The translations under genes and the position numbers were made by a program. A model generated the notes under the pieces. It was not told where the DNA came from and did no database searches. It saw only the letters and a list, made by a program, of their open reading frames with translations. From assembly GCA_019638275.1 (NCBI GenBank), contig JAHBUC010000010.1, forward strand, positions 1 to 64,000: a DNA stretch of 64,000 nucleotides, written 5' to 3'. The stretch comes from Cyclobacteriaceae bacterium (GTDB lineage: Bacteria > Bacteroidota > Bacteroidia > Cytophagales > Cyclobacteriaceae). This document shows, piece by piece, positions 1 to 8,499 of this stretch; position 1 is the first letter of the stretch; the number at the start of each line of letters is the position of its first letter.

Positions 1-1185
1 AAGCAGAAAGGACAGGGATTTACTTCCGTAGTAACTGTATGAAAACACAGAAGTAACAGCAAAGAAGAACGCACAGGTTAGTAAAATGTATTTTCCAAAT
101 CCCGGCAGTGCACTTTGAAACGCCATTGAAGTCAGGGTAACACCATTCGCGTCTGTAGTTTGCCATACACCTGTTGCCAAAATAGCTAACGCGGTAAGCG
201 TGCACACAATCAGCGTATCAATGGCTGGACTCAACATGGAAACCAATCCTTCCCGAATGGGTTCAGTACTTTTTGATGCACCAAGCGCCAGTGGGGCTGT
301 ACCAATACCGGCCTCATTGGAAAAGGAAGCCCTGCGGATGCCGGCAATGATCAATCCGCCAACAATGCCACCAAGTGCAGGTTCGCCATGGTAGTTCTCT
401 GCGGAAAACGCGTCCTTGACAATCATCCAAAGATAATGGGGGATGTCTGTGATGTGCATAATCAATATTGCAAACACCGAAAGAAAATAGAGTACAATCA
501 TCATGGGCACCATTTTACCTGCCCAGTTGCCAATGCGTTGAATGCCTCCCAGAATTACAATACCGGCAATTACCATAAGGGATAAGCCAATGATGAATTT
601 TGGTGTGCTGATGGTAAAGCCGATAAAGTTGAACGTTGCTGCTTTTATTTCTTCTGAATTGATTCCAATATCAACAATGGCTTGTGTTAATTGATTAGCC
701 TGGAAAATGGGCAAACAACCTACCAGACAGCAAACGCTAAACAAAACTGCCAGTGGGTACCATTTTTTACCCAATGCTTCGCGAATTACATACATAGGCC
801 CACCTTGAATTTCTCCGGCTGAATCCTTTCCGCGGTACATAACGGCCAGTGCACTGGTGAAAAAATTAGTTGACATACCAACAAAAGCGGTGACCCACAT
901 CCAAAACAATGCACCGGGGCCGCCAATGGAAATGGCAGCTGCAACACCCGCTATATTTCCCATGCCCACAGTTGATGCTAATGCGGTTGATAATGCCTGG
1001 TAGGGATTGATCTGACCAGGATCGTTTGGGTTGGCGTATTTTCCACGCAACACATTAATGGCGTGTTTGAAGTATTTATATTGAGCAAACCGGGAATAGA
1101 TCAGAAAGAACAACCCGCCAAGAATCAGCAAGAAGGCAACCGGTGTATAAATATCATTGGCGATGCGGGCAATCCATTCGCTCAT
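1..1185 (-). CDS. Sodium:alanine symporter family protein (AGCS), 3' end cut by window
   Basis: Reading the minus strand from the ATG at 1185 gives an open frame of 395 codons that runs off the window start. The protein begins MSEWIARIANDIYTP and contains typical AGCS stretches such as STVGMGNIAGVAAAI, GGPGALFWMW, GEIQGGPMYVI and SNEAGIGTAPLA, separated by many hydrophobic segments. This family imports alanine or glycine with sodium across the inner membrane. Family members are about 450-550 residues, so 60-150 residues are probably missing. It is divergent from topA across 363 nt. A palindrome resembling the metal-regulator operator at 43367 lies about 158 nt upstream of the start. Confidence 0.9.
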   Translation of the reverse strand, partial: MSEWIARIANDIYTPVAFLLILGGLFFLIYSRFAQYKYFKHAINVLRGKYANPNDPGQINPYQALSTALASTVGMGNIAGVAAAISIGGPGALFWMWVTAFVGMSTNFFTSALAVMYRGKDSAGEIQGGPMYVIREALGKKWYPLAVLFSVCCLVGCLPIFQANQLTQAIVDIGINSEEIKAATFNFIGFTISTPKFIIGLSLMVIAGIVILGGIQRIGNWAGKMVPMMIVLYFLSVFAILIMHITDIPHYLWMIVKDAFSAENYHGEPALGGIVGGLIIAGIRRASFSNEAGIGTAPLALGASKSTEPIREGLVSMLSPAIDTLIVCTLTALAILATGVWQTTDANGVTLTSMAFQSALPGFGKYILLTCAFFFAVTSVFSYSYYGSKSLSFLL

Positions 1186-1548
1186 GTGGCTATGATTTTA
1201 AAGTTAATAAGCCTTAAAAGTATAAATTCTTTCCTGAATTCATACGCGATCTTATTCAAGTGATTCAAGGCAAAATGCTCGTGCGCGTGCGCGCGTGATA
1301 GAAAAACATTCTGTATGTGCAAATATTTTTATTACTTAACTGAGATTAGAGCATTCTAATCTGCATTTTTTTACGTGTAATATTTCTGTTTATCAGTGCA
1401 TTGACTCTTTATCTATAGCGTTGTCATGAAGACACAAATCAATCATGATTAGTGAACTGTTGAGGTCTGAAAAGTTGTGCCGACATCAACTGAAATTTGA
1501 TTTTTTAAAAATTTGCAGATATTTGATGCCATTGATGAACGTGTAGAC
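1186..1548. other. Intergenic region between divergent symporter and topA
   Basis: This 363-nt region has no convincing gene. It holds an alternating purine-pyrimidine stretch near 1280-1297 (cgtgcgcgtgcgcgcgtg) and the perfect palindrome at 1343-1362 followed by a T-run. No perfect TAnnTTTG promoter box was found for either flanking gene. A TTG codon at 1513 extends the topA frame by 12 codons, but the ATG at 1549 aligns with family starts. Confidence 0.6.
1343..1362. promoter_or_regulatory. 8-bp-arm palindrome, candidate DtxR/MntR-type operator
   Basis: AGATTAGA-GCAT-TCTAATCT is a perfect inverted repeat. Its core TTAGAG-N3-TCTAA matches the core of the palindrome at 43367-43382 in front of the DtxR/MntR-family regulator; 12 of the 14 core bases are identical. 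A T-run at 1366-1372 follows, so a weak terminator is an alternative, but no plus-strand gene ends nearby. It would sit far upstream of both the symporter and topA. The operator role is inferred from the match alone. Confidence 0.35.
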
Positions 1549-4002
1549 ATGGGAAAAAATCTGGTAATCGTTGAGTCTCCGGCAAAAGCAAAAACCATTG
1601 AGGGTTATCTTGGAAAAGATTTCAAGGTGGCTTCAAGTATGGGACACGTACGTGATTTGCCGAAGGGCAGTGGCGCAATTGATATTGAAAATGGATTTGA
1701 GCCAACGTATGAAATAAGTCCGGAAAAAAAGGATGTCATCAAGTCTTTAAAGAAATTAGCTGAAGAGGCCGAGATGGTTTACCTCGCAAGCGATGAAGAC
1801 CGTGAAGGAGAAGCAATTGCGTGGCACTTAAAAGAGTCTCTTGATCTGAACGATAAAAAAACACGAAGAATAGTTTTTACTGAGATTACCAAGAAGGCCA
1901 TACTAAATGCGCTTGAAAATCCGCGCAGCATTGATATTGATCTGGTGAATGCACAACAAGCACGCAGGGTGCTCGATCGGTTGGTGGGTTATGAACTTTC
2001 CCCAATACTGTGGAAGAAAGTAAAGACCGGCCTGTCTGCTGGTCGCGTGCAATCTGTTGCCGTGCGGTTGGTTGTGGAACGTGAGCGCGAGATCACCGAC
2101 TTTAAAGCCAAATCAGCATACCGGGTTACAGCATTATTCGATTTAGGAAAAGGCAAACAACTTCAGGCTGAATTGCCTGAACGTTTCGATAACGAAGATG
2201 AAGCGCTTGAGTTTCTTGAGTCGTGCAAGGGTGCGGAGTTTTCAATTGGTGATTTGCAAACAAAACCATTAAAGCGTTCTCCGGCACCTCCGTTCACCAC
2301 GTCAACGTTACAGCAGGAAGCATCACGCAAGCTTAGTTTTTCAGTAACGCAAACCATGATGGTGGCGCAAAAGCTTTACGAGGCAGGTAAGATCAGCTAC
2401 ATGCGTACCGACTCGGTAAGCCTATCGGATGAGGCGCAGCAAGGCGCAAAAAAGCAAATTCAAGATGCCTATGGGAATGAATTTGTGAATTTGCGTCAAT
2501 ACAAAACCAAATCTTCAGGTGCACAAGAGGCTCACGAAGCCATCCGTCCAACCGATTTTTCTGTACTTAATCCGGGAATGGATCGTAACGCTCAGCGCCT
2601 TTATGAATTGATATGGAAACGTGCCATCGCCTCGCAAATGGCGGATGCTGAATTGGAGAAGACTACGGCAACCATTGACATTTCCACCAATCCGCGAAAG
2701 CTAACCGCCACGGGTGAAGTGATAAAGTTTCAAGGATTCTTGTCCGTATATATGGAGTCGGATGATGATGAGGATGAGGAGCAGAATGGAAAGGTATTGC
2801 CTCCGTTAACGATTGGGCAAGACCTGAAGTTAGATGAACTGATGGCTCGTCAAACATTTTCAAGAAATCCGCCACGCTATACAGAAGCCAGTCTTGTTAA
2901 AAAACTCGAAGAACTTGGCATTGGCCGGCCATCAACCTATGCGCCAACGATCTCCACCATTCAAAAGCGTGGATATGTGGTGAAGGAGAGTCGCGAAGGT
3001 GTGGAGCGTGCGTACAATGTGTTCAAGCTGGAAAATGATGAGGTTTCACGTAGGGGAGAAACTGAAATTACCGGAGCGGAAAAGAATAAGTTGTTTCCAA
3101 CCAACATTGCCATGGTTGTAAACGATTTCCTGGTTGATCATTTTCCTGACATCACAGATTTCTCTTTTACTTCTGAAATTGAGCAGGAGTTCGATGAGAT
3201 TGCCATGGGTAAGCTCGAATGGCATAAAATGCTGGACAACTTCTACACACCATTCCATAAAAAAGTTAAGAAGACCGAGCAGGTTGAACGCTCTTCGGTA
3301 AGTAAGAACCGTGAGTTGGGCGTTGATCCGAAAACAGGAAAGAATGTTTACGTCAAGCTGGGTAAGTTTGGAGCCTACATTCAAATTGGTGAAAACCCTG
3401 ACGATAACGGTGGCGAAAAACCGAAGTTTGCCAGTCTGCGCCCCGGCCAGTTCATTGAAAACATTACCCTTGAAGATGCATTGGAGTTATTGAAAATGCC
3501 TCGGCAAATGGGAGACTTTGAAGAAGGACCAGTGGTTGTAAATATTGGTCGCTTTGGGCCATATGTTTTACACGATAAAAAGTTTGTATCCATTCCAAAA
3601 GAGGAAGATCCCTATACGATTACACTTGATCGCGCTATTGAGTTGATTCAGAACAAACGAATTGCTGATGCAAACAGAACAATAAAAACGTTTGATGAGA
3701 ATCCGGATATCCAGGTATTGAACGGCCGTTTTGGGCCATACATCAAAGCTGGAAAGAAGAATGTCAAAATCCCAAAGGACAAAGAACCAAAAGATCTCAC
3801 GTTAGAAGAGTGTTTGGAGCTTGCAGCCAATGCACCCGAGAAGAAGGGGAGATGGGGCCGGTTTGGTGGTGCGAAAAAGAAAGAGGAGGCAACTGATGCT
3901 CCGGTTGCAAAGGCTGCTAAAAAGACAGCAAAAGCTCCGGCTAAGAAGGTCGCAAAAAAGACAGCCAAAAAAGCATCAACCCGAAAAAAGAAGAAGTCGT
4001 AG
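1549..4002 (+). CDS. topA: DNA topoisomerase I (type IA)
   Basis: The gene encodes an 817-residue type IA topoisomerase that relaxes negative supercoils. The N-terminal Toprim domain shows VESPAKAKTI (about residues 8-17) and the acidic SDEDREGE motif (81-87). The catalytic tyrosine is Tyr284 in SYMRTDSVSLS. C-terminal repeats of the GRFGPYI type (for example NGRFGPYIKAGKKN) replace the zinc fingers of E. coli TopA, and the last 40 or so residues are a Lys/Ala-rich tail resembling the histone-like protein at 17002. I chose the ATG at 1549 because MGKNLVIVESPAKAK is the usual start; a TTG 36 nt upstream is in frame. It is followed on the same strand by cobB after 89 nt. Confidence 0.97.
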   Translation: MGKNLVIVESPAKAKTIEGYLGKDFKVASSMGHVRDLPKGSGAIDIENGFEPTYEISPEKKDVIKSLKKLAEEAEMVYLASDEDREGEAIAWHLKESLDLNDKKTRRIVFTEITKKAILNALENPRSIDIDLVNAQQARRVLDRLVGYELSPILWKKVKTGLSAGRVQSVAVRLVVEREREITDFKAKSAYRVTALFDLGKGKQLQAELPERFDNEDEALEFLESCKGAEFSIGDLQTKPLKRSPAPPFTTSTLQQEASRKLSFSVTQTMMVAQKLYEAGKISYMRTDSVSLSDEAQQGAKKQIQDAYGNEFVNLRQYKTKSSGAQEAHEAIRPTDFSVLNPGMDRNAQRLYELIWKRAIASQMADAELEKTTATIDISTNPRKLTATGEVIKFQGFLSVYMESDDDEDEEQNGKVLPPLTIGQDLKLDELMARQTFSRNPPRYTEASLVKKLEELGIGRPSTYAPTISTIQKRGYVVKESREGVERAYNVFKLENDEVSRRGETEITGAEKNKLFPTNIAMVVNDFLVDHFPDITDFSFTSEIEQEFDEIAMGKLEWHKMLDNFYTPFHKKVKKTEQVERSSVSKNRELGVDPKTGKNVYVKLGKFGAYIQIGENPDDNGGEKPKFASLRPGQFIENITLEDALELLKMPRQMGDFEEGPVVVNIGRFGPYVLHDKKFVSIPKEEDPYTITLDRAIELIQNKRIADANRTIKTFDENPDIQVLNGRFGPYIKAGKKNVKIPKDKEPKDLTLEECLELAANAPEKKGRWGRFGGAKKKEEATDAPVAKAAKKTAKAPAKKVAKKTAKKASTRKKKKS

Positions 4003-4091
4003 TTAGGTTTCCGATTTGTTGAATGTAATGCAATAGGCATTCATTAGTAGGGACTTTCAAATCATTATTTGAGCATTAAGGTTTATTTCGA

Positions 4092-4781
4092 ATGAAACAC
4101 CTCGTTGTCCTTACTGGGGCAGGCATTAGTGCAGAAAGCGGCATTCCCACGTTTCGTGATGCAGGTGGTTTGTGGGAAGGCTTTAAGGTAGAGGATGTTG
4201 CTACTACTGAAGCATGGCACCGGAATCCTGACCTTGTTCTTGATTTTTATAACCAACGCAGAAAGCGTGCGATGGAAGTTAAGCCCAATCGCGGTCATGA
4301 AATTTTAGCCGAGCTTGAATCACATTTTAAGGTAACGGTAGTTACGCAAAACGTAGATAACCTCCATGAACGAGCAGGCTCATCGCATGTCATACACCTT
4401 CACGGAAGCTTGTTTGAATCCAGAAGTACGGCTGATGAATCGCTCATTTATCCAATAGCGGGTTGGGAGCTTAATCCCGGTGATACCTGTGAAAAGGGTT
4501 CACAGTTACGACCGAACATTGTATGGTTTGGCGAATTGGTTCCGATGATGGAGGTGGCTATCCAGTATGCAGCCAGGGCTGATCTTTTTCTGGTTGTAGG
4601 TACATCGTTGGTGGTGTATCCTGCTGCCGGGTTGGTGCATTACGTGAGTCATGATGTCCCCAAATTTTTGGTTGATCCAAATATTCCCGATCTTACCTTC
4701 TCTGGTCGTGTTGAAGTGGTGCAGGATAAGGCCAGCACCGGACTCGGAAAATTAAAATCACGGTTAATCGAATTGGCATAA
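4092..4781 (+). CDS. cobB: NAD-dependent deacylase, sirtuin class III (CobB/SIRT5-like)
   Basis: This 229-residue sirtuin removes acyl groups from lysines using NAD+. Visible motifs are GAGISAESGIPTFRD (NAD binding), QNVDNLHERAG, the catalytic histidine in HLHGS, and RPNIVWFGE. FYNQRR contains the Tyr-x-x-Arg pair that in class III sirtuins selects succinyl or malonyl lysine, so desuccinylase activity is likely. The zinc-finger region between HGSLF and RPNIVWFGE has only one cysteine (GDTCEKG) instead of four, so the structural zinc is probably absent. The stop is followed two bases later by the coaX start, so the two are likely co-transcribed. Confidence 0.93.
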   Translation: MKHLVVLTGAGISAESGIPTFRDAGGLWEGFKVEDVATTEAWHRNPDLVLDFYNQRRKRAMEVKPNRGHEILAELESHFKVTVVTQNVDNLHERAGSSHVIHLHGSLFESRSTADESLIYPIAGWELNPGDTCEKGSQLRPNIVWFGELVPMMEVAIQYAARADLFLVVGTSLVVYPAAGLVHYVSHDVPKFLVDPNIPDLTFSGRVEVVQDKASTGLGKLKSRLIELA

Positions 4782-4783
4782 GC

Positions 4784-5548
4784 ATGGTACTGGTACTCGA
4801 CATTGGTAATTCCGACATCACCATCGGATTATTTGATCTGGATGAACTCAAGCATGTCTGGCGGATTCCTGCGGTAGCAGAACGACCTGAATTATTTTAC
4901 GGGATTAAATTCCGTGATTATTTTCTGGAAGCCGGATTACCAATAACGGCTGTTGAAAAAATTGTATTAAGCAGCGTGGTTCCCAATCTTACCGGAAAGA
5001 TTATCAACGTTACTGTTTCGTTGTTTGAAAAGAACCCGATTGTGTTGGGCCCGGACATTTATCCGAAGTTATCCATTGAAGTACTTAACCCATATGAAAT
5101 TGGTTCTGACCTCGTGGCGAATGCGGTTGCTGCGCACAGTTTATTCAGTAAGAACTGTATTGTTATCGATTTTGGAACTGCCCTTACATTCACAACCATC
5201 TCAGGTGAAGGTAAAATTCTGGGTGTGGCCATTGCACCGGGTTTAAAAACAGCCATTCGCGCGTTGTCGCAAAACACGGCTAAGCTTTTTGATGTTCCGC
5301 TTGAACAGCCCAAATCAGCGCTTGGCAAAAATACAGTACACGCTATACAAGCCGGAATTTTACTCGGTTATGAAGGCCTGGTAAAGTCAATGATTGAACG
5401 TATTAAAGGCGAATTGAATGATCCCGAAATCGCTACCGTAGCAACGGGTGGACTATCTACCATTATTACACCTCCCAATGGAACGTTTACACGTGTAGAA
5501 CCAAATCTTACGTTGAACGGATTACGTTTGGTAGCAGCTTGCGTGTAA
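4784..5548 (+). CDS. coaX: Type III pantothenate kinase
   Basis: The 254-residue protein starts with LVLDIGNSDITIGLF, the phosphate-binding DxGN motif of CoaX. It also has VIDFGTALTFT and a GLKTAIRAL stretch typical of the family, and a glycine-rich VATGGLS near the C-terminus. CoaX phosphorylates pantothenate, the first step of coenzyme A synthesis, and unlike CoaA is not feedback-inhibited by CoA. The length matches the family. The gene begins 2 nt after cobB and converges on the TlpA-like gene with only 2 nt between stops. Confidence 0.96.
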   Translation: MVLVLDIGNSDITIGLFDLDELKHVWRIPAVAERPELFYGIKFRDYFLEAGLPITAVEKIVLSSVVPNLTGKIINVTVSLFEKNPIVLGPDIYPKLSIEVLNPYEIGSDLVANAVAAHSLFSKNCIVIDFGTALTFTTISGEGKILGVAIAPGLKTAIRALSQNTAKLFDVPLEQPKSALGKNTVHAIQAGILLGYEGLVKSMIERIKGELNDPEIATVATGGLSTIITPPNGTFTRVEPNLTLNGLRLVAACV

Positions 5549-5550
5549 CG

Positions 5551-6075
5551 CTATTGTGCAGCAAGGTCTTGCAGCATCTTTCTGTACTTTTCAGTGTTAT
5601 AGTTGGTTGATCCAACTTGTTGATGTGCGATCTTACCATCTTTGCCAATAATAAACGTAGTGGGAATTGACGGAACATTAAGCTGAGTGGTCATGCTGCC
5701 GGATGGCATAACAACCGGAAAAGAGAACTTATTTTTCTTGATGTAATTCCTGACTTTGGCTTCATCTCCTTCCTTGTCAATTGAGAGCATTACAAACACC
5801 ACGTCTTCCGATTGCGTTTTTTCGTATAATTTTTGGATGCCTGGCATTTCGTTACGGCATGGCCCGCACCAGGTGGCCCATAAATTCAAGAAGACAACTT
5901 TGTTCTTGTACGTGTCAAATGACTTTACGTTTCCTTCCAGATCCTTTACGGTAAAGGAGTAGTTAAAGTCCGTGCCATTTATATTCTGAGAGGATTTTCT
6001 GTTAAATCCGGTAATGTAGAAAACTACAAGTGCCGTGAGTATAACCACTGGCAGAATCTGCTTAATTGATTTCAT
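5551..6075 (-). CDS. TlpA/ResA-like thioredoxin-fold protein
   Basis: A 174-residue protein with an N-terminal membrane anchor or signal (about residues 6-24), then a thioredoxin fold with the redox motif WATWCGPCRNEMPG. The cis-proline region appears as NVPSIPTTFIIGKDGKI. TlpA/ResA proteins reduce or transfer disulfides outside the inner membrane, often for cytochrome c maturation, but no cytochrome gene lies nearby, so the substrate is unknown. It is divergent from the 6161 gene across 85 nt. Confidence 0.9.
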   Translation of the reverse strand: MKSIKQILPVVILTALVVFYITGFNRKSSQNINGTDFNYSFTVKDLEGNVKSFDTYKNKVVFLNLWATWCGPCRNEMPGIQKLYEKTQSEDVVFVMLSIDKEGDEAKVRNYIKKNKFSFPVVMPSGSMTTQLNVPSIPTTFIIGKDGKIAHQQVGSTNYNTEKYRKMLQDLAAQ

Positions 6076-6109
6076 AGGGATTATTTTGGCCCGGTAATTG
6101 ACCTTATCG

Positions 6110-6139
6110 TTTGCTTTACAGGGATTTTAATTAATTTCG
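6110..6139 (+). promoter_or_regulatory. Promoter for the 6161 gene (TTTG-N18-TAATTTCG)
   Basis: TTTG at 6110-6113 is separated by 18 nt from TAATTTCG at 6132-6139. This matches the Bacteroidota -33/-7 pattern (TTTG, about 19 nt, TAnnTTTG) with one mismatch in the -7 box. The start codon lies 21 nt further on. Confidence 0.4.
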
Positions 6140-6147
6140 AAATTAAT
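6130..6147. promoter_or_regulatory. 18-bp perfect palindrome overlapping the -7 box
   Basis: ATTAATTTCGAAATTAAT equals its own reverse complement. It covers the predicted -7 box of the plus-strand gene and lies between two divergent genes, the usual place for a dimeric repressor site. It is AT-rich, so chance is possible. Confidence 0.35.
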
Positions 6148-6160
6148 AAGTTCCACAGTA

Positions 6161-7954
6161 ATGGCAAAAATGCAGCTTATCAGGGTTTTTCTTCTTGTTT
6201 TGCTTCCATTTACGTTAAGCGCTCAGAAGATCAAGTACAAGGAAGTGTTTACTTTGCTAAGCACCAAGCAGTATGAACTGGCAGAACCCTTTTTGCGTAA
6301 GTACATTATTGAAAACGGGAGCAAGGCTGAGCCGAGCTCTTACCTGTTTATGGGTATTATTTACCACGAGAAGACAGCAAAGGATGACGTGCTGAAACAA
6401 ACAGAAGGCTCCATCACAAACATTGATTCAGCGCTCTATTTCCTGGATCTGGCCTACAAGAATATCAATGAGAAGGAATTTAAAGGAAGTAGTAAGGACT
6501 ACTATGCCATGTACAGCAAGCGCGATTTGCGTTCGGGTGAGTTTGGCGCCAAGTTGTCGGATGTTCAGTTTGATATTGAAAAGCGTGTCTCTACTTTGAA
6601 AGAACGAAAGGACATGATATCCAGAACAAAGCACTACTTCTCGCAGGCTGAAGATTTGTACAAACGCTCACATAATCTATATACAGTGCTTCAAAAGGCA
6701 TTTCCTGCCGAGCGGGAATTGTATTTGCGGGCAGATGAAGAAGTGCTAAAGAAATTATCCACCTTATCGGTGCGTTTTGATTCCTGCACCAAAGCTTTCG
6801 AAAATTATAAAATAAGCGCGGGTAACCTGGGAAAAACCGGATACAACCATACCTGGAACCTGATAGAAATAAAAAGCTTCAGGGAGGATGGAGTAACGAT
6901 GGTCGATTTTTACACCAATGAACTGCAGGTGTGGAACTACAAAAAATTTGCCGATCAGGCAATCGGCACAATCAATCAGGAGATTAGGCCATTACAGGAT
7001 AACCTCGTAAAATACGACATTGAAATTAACAAACTTAGAGAAAAGCTTAAATCAGACTCGGTATCGGTTACGAGCGACCTGACAAAACTTGTTGATAATT
7101 TATTGGGTGAAAAACTAAAAAAGTTCGATCCCGATCCTATGCCCATGTTGGTAATGGCTGTAAAGGTTGCTGATCTTGAATATAAGTCTGCCCTTATCGA
7201 CCATAAAAAGAACAATGCATTGCATGATGTTCATGTTCAGTTAGCACAAACGGAACGGGAATTGAAAGCGCTGCGTAAACTGGATAGTCTGACTACCCGA
7301 TTGGTTGCCGTTAATGTAGACGAAGAGTCGCTGAACTATAGCCACTTTGTTAGCAATACGTACAACAGTGCCGCGATTCTAAAAGCTTATATTAAAACAG
7401 CGAAGGAGTATGCTGATCGGGAAAAGCGAGTAAAGGAGGCAGAGCTTTTGACACGAAAAAACGCAATGAATTGGGTTACGATAGCCAGTGATTCAGTTCC
7501 GGCATCTGAAGGGGTGTCTTCAGTTCGGTTTAGAACCCTTGCACTTGAAAAGGAAAAGTATGTGGCTGGATTAGATGCTAAAGATTCGCTTTCGCTAAGC
7601 GGTTATTTCTATACGATTACGCCCTCACGTATTCCGGATGTGAAGGTGAATTTTCAGGTTGATAAGTCTTTTGCCAAAGCTTCCGATCTGGGTTCAATAA
7701 GAGGGCTGGCCACCCGCGATGAGGGTGACCATATCTACTTTGTTCTTGTATTCCGTTCTGCTCCGCTTGAAGGAAAATATAAGGCATCCCTGGCCAAGAT
7801 TTATCGCTCAGATGGATTGTCGTGGAATCACAACTTTAGCTTTGATTTTGCTCCGGAGGGTATAGAATATCGACAGGATACCGGAGAATTGATTGTTAAA
7901 TCAGGCGAGCTGATTGTAATCGTTGACAAATCAGGAAAGATAAAGCAGTCCTGA
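6161..7954 (+). CDS. Secreted protein of unknown function, TPR-like N-terminus
   Basis: I do not recognise this 597-residue protein. It has a signal peptide ending near SAQ (about residue 21), with an alternative start at 6170. A short helical repeat-like segment follows (VFTLLSTKQYELAEPFLRKYI), then a long helical middle rich in charged residues that is probably coiled coil (about residues 150-430). The C-terminal 130 or so residues look beta-rich (GSIRGLATRDEGDHIYFVLV), perhaps a partial beta-propeller. It is most likely periplasmic or surface exposed. The end converges on the 7962 gene with a 7-nt gap. Confidence 0.75.
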   Translation: MAKMQLIRVFLLVLLPFTLSAQKIKYKEVFTLLSTKQYELAEPFLRKYIIENGSKAEPSSYLFMGIIYHEKTAKDDVLKQTEGSITNIDSALYFLDLAYKNINEKEFKGSSKDYYAMYSKRDLRSGEFGAKLSDVQFDIEKRVSTLKERKDMISRTKHYFSQAEDLYKRSHNLYTVLQKAFPAERELYLRADEEVLKKLSTLSVRFDSCTKAFENYKISAGNLGKTGYNHTWNLIEIKSFREDGVTMVDFYTNELQVWNYKKFADQAIGTINQEIRPLQDNLVKYDIEINKLREKLKSDSVSVTSDLTKLVDNLLGEKLKKFDPDPMPMLVMAVKVADLEYKSALIDHKKNNALHDVHVQLAQTERELKALRKLDSLTTRLVAVNVDEESLNYSHFVSNTYNSAAILKAYIKTAKEYADREKRVKEAELLTRKNAMNWVTIASDSVPASEGVSSVRFRTLALEKEKYVAGLDAKDSLSLSGYFYTITPSRIPDVKVNFQVDKSFAKASDLGSIRGLATRDEGDHIYFVLVFRSAPLEGKYKASLAKIYRSDGLSWNHNFSFDFAPEGIEYRQDTGELIVKSGELIVIVDKSGKIKQS

Positions 7955-7961
7955 GTAACCG

Positions 7962-8411
7962 TCAGGCTCCAACCAATTTTTTCCAATCCTGAAAACGCAT
8001 TTCAATGCGGACTGCCATCTTATCGTAGTTTTCCCAACTATCGGTAACGTGATAAATGGAGGGTAATGTTTTTACAAGCAGTTCGTCATAATCGTTTCTG
8101 TACAAGCCACCACCATAATAGTAGTAGGTAAACATGTTGCCTTGCCTGTTAAAGAGTTCATAACCTAAATAGCCATCCCATATTTCGCTAAGAATGGTGC
8201 ATGAAATTTCCCGTCTTTTAAAACGAAAAATCTGAATGGAAGCTTCTTCTTCAAAGAATTCGGAATAAAGGCCTTTGTCAATGATCCAACCCAGGTACAT
8301 GCCAATGTGTACATAGGCTTGTTCAATGGGTAACGAGTCAGGGAAGTTTCCAAGAAAATGCGACTTGGCATTATCGTAAATGGTCTTTTGAATTTCAGCT
8401 TTGCGTTCCAT
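7962..8411 (-). CDS. Small cytosolic protein of unknown function (DUF7832-like)
   Basis: This 149-residue protein has no signal or membrane segment. The central part, QAYVHIGMYLGWIIDKGLYSEF, resembles the HiGmyl-Wii-gL pattern of a small uncharacterised family often found near toxin-immunity loci (DUF7832-like); the assignment is from memory of the pattern only. It is rich in aromatic residues (YYYYGGGLY). No toxin gene is adjacent, so the immunity idea has no support here. Confidence 0.6.
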   Translation of the reverse strand: MERKAEIQKTIYDNAKSHFLGNFPDSLPIEQAYVHIGMYLGWIIDKGLYSEFFEEEASIQIFRFKRREISCTILSEIWDGYLGYELFNRQGNMFTYYYYGGGLYRNDYDELLVKTLPSIYHVTDSWENYDKMAVRIEMRFQDWKKLVGA

Positions 8412-8499
8412 ATTACAATGTTAATGAAATTTGTGAAAAGACGGTTATCCGCATGGCCGCTAATAAAGTATCGGCATCACCCATGTAAGATTGCTTCTT

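Noticed and set aside
3648..4040. 130-codon frame antisense to the topA C-terminus
   Set aside because: Its composition mirrors the Lys/Ala tail and it lies entirely inside a well-supported gene.
7962..8411. Immunity protein of a toxin system
   Set aside because: The small protein resembles families seen near toxins, but no toxin, repeat or secretion gene lies next to it.
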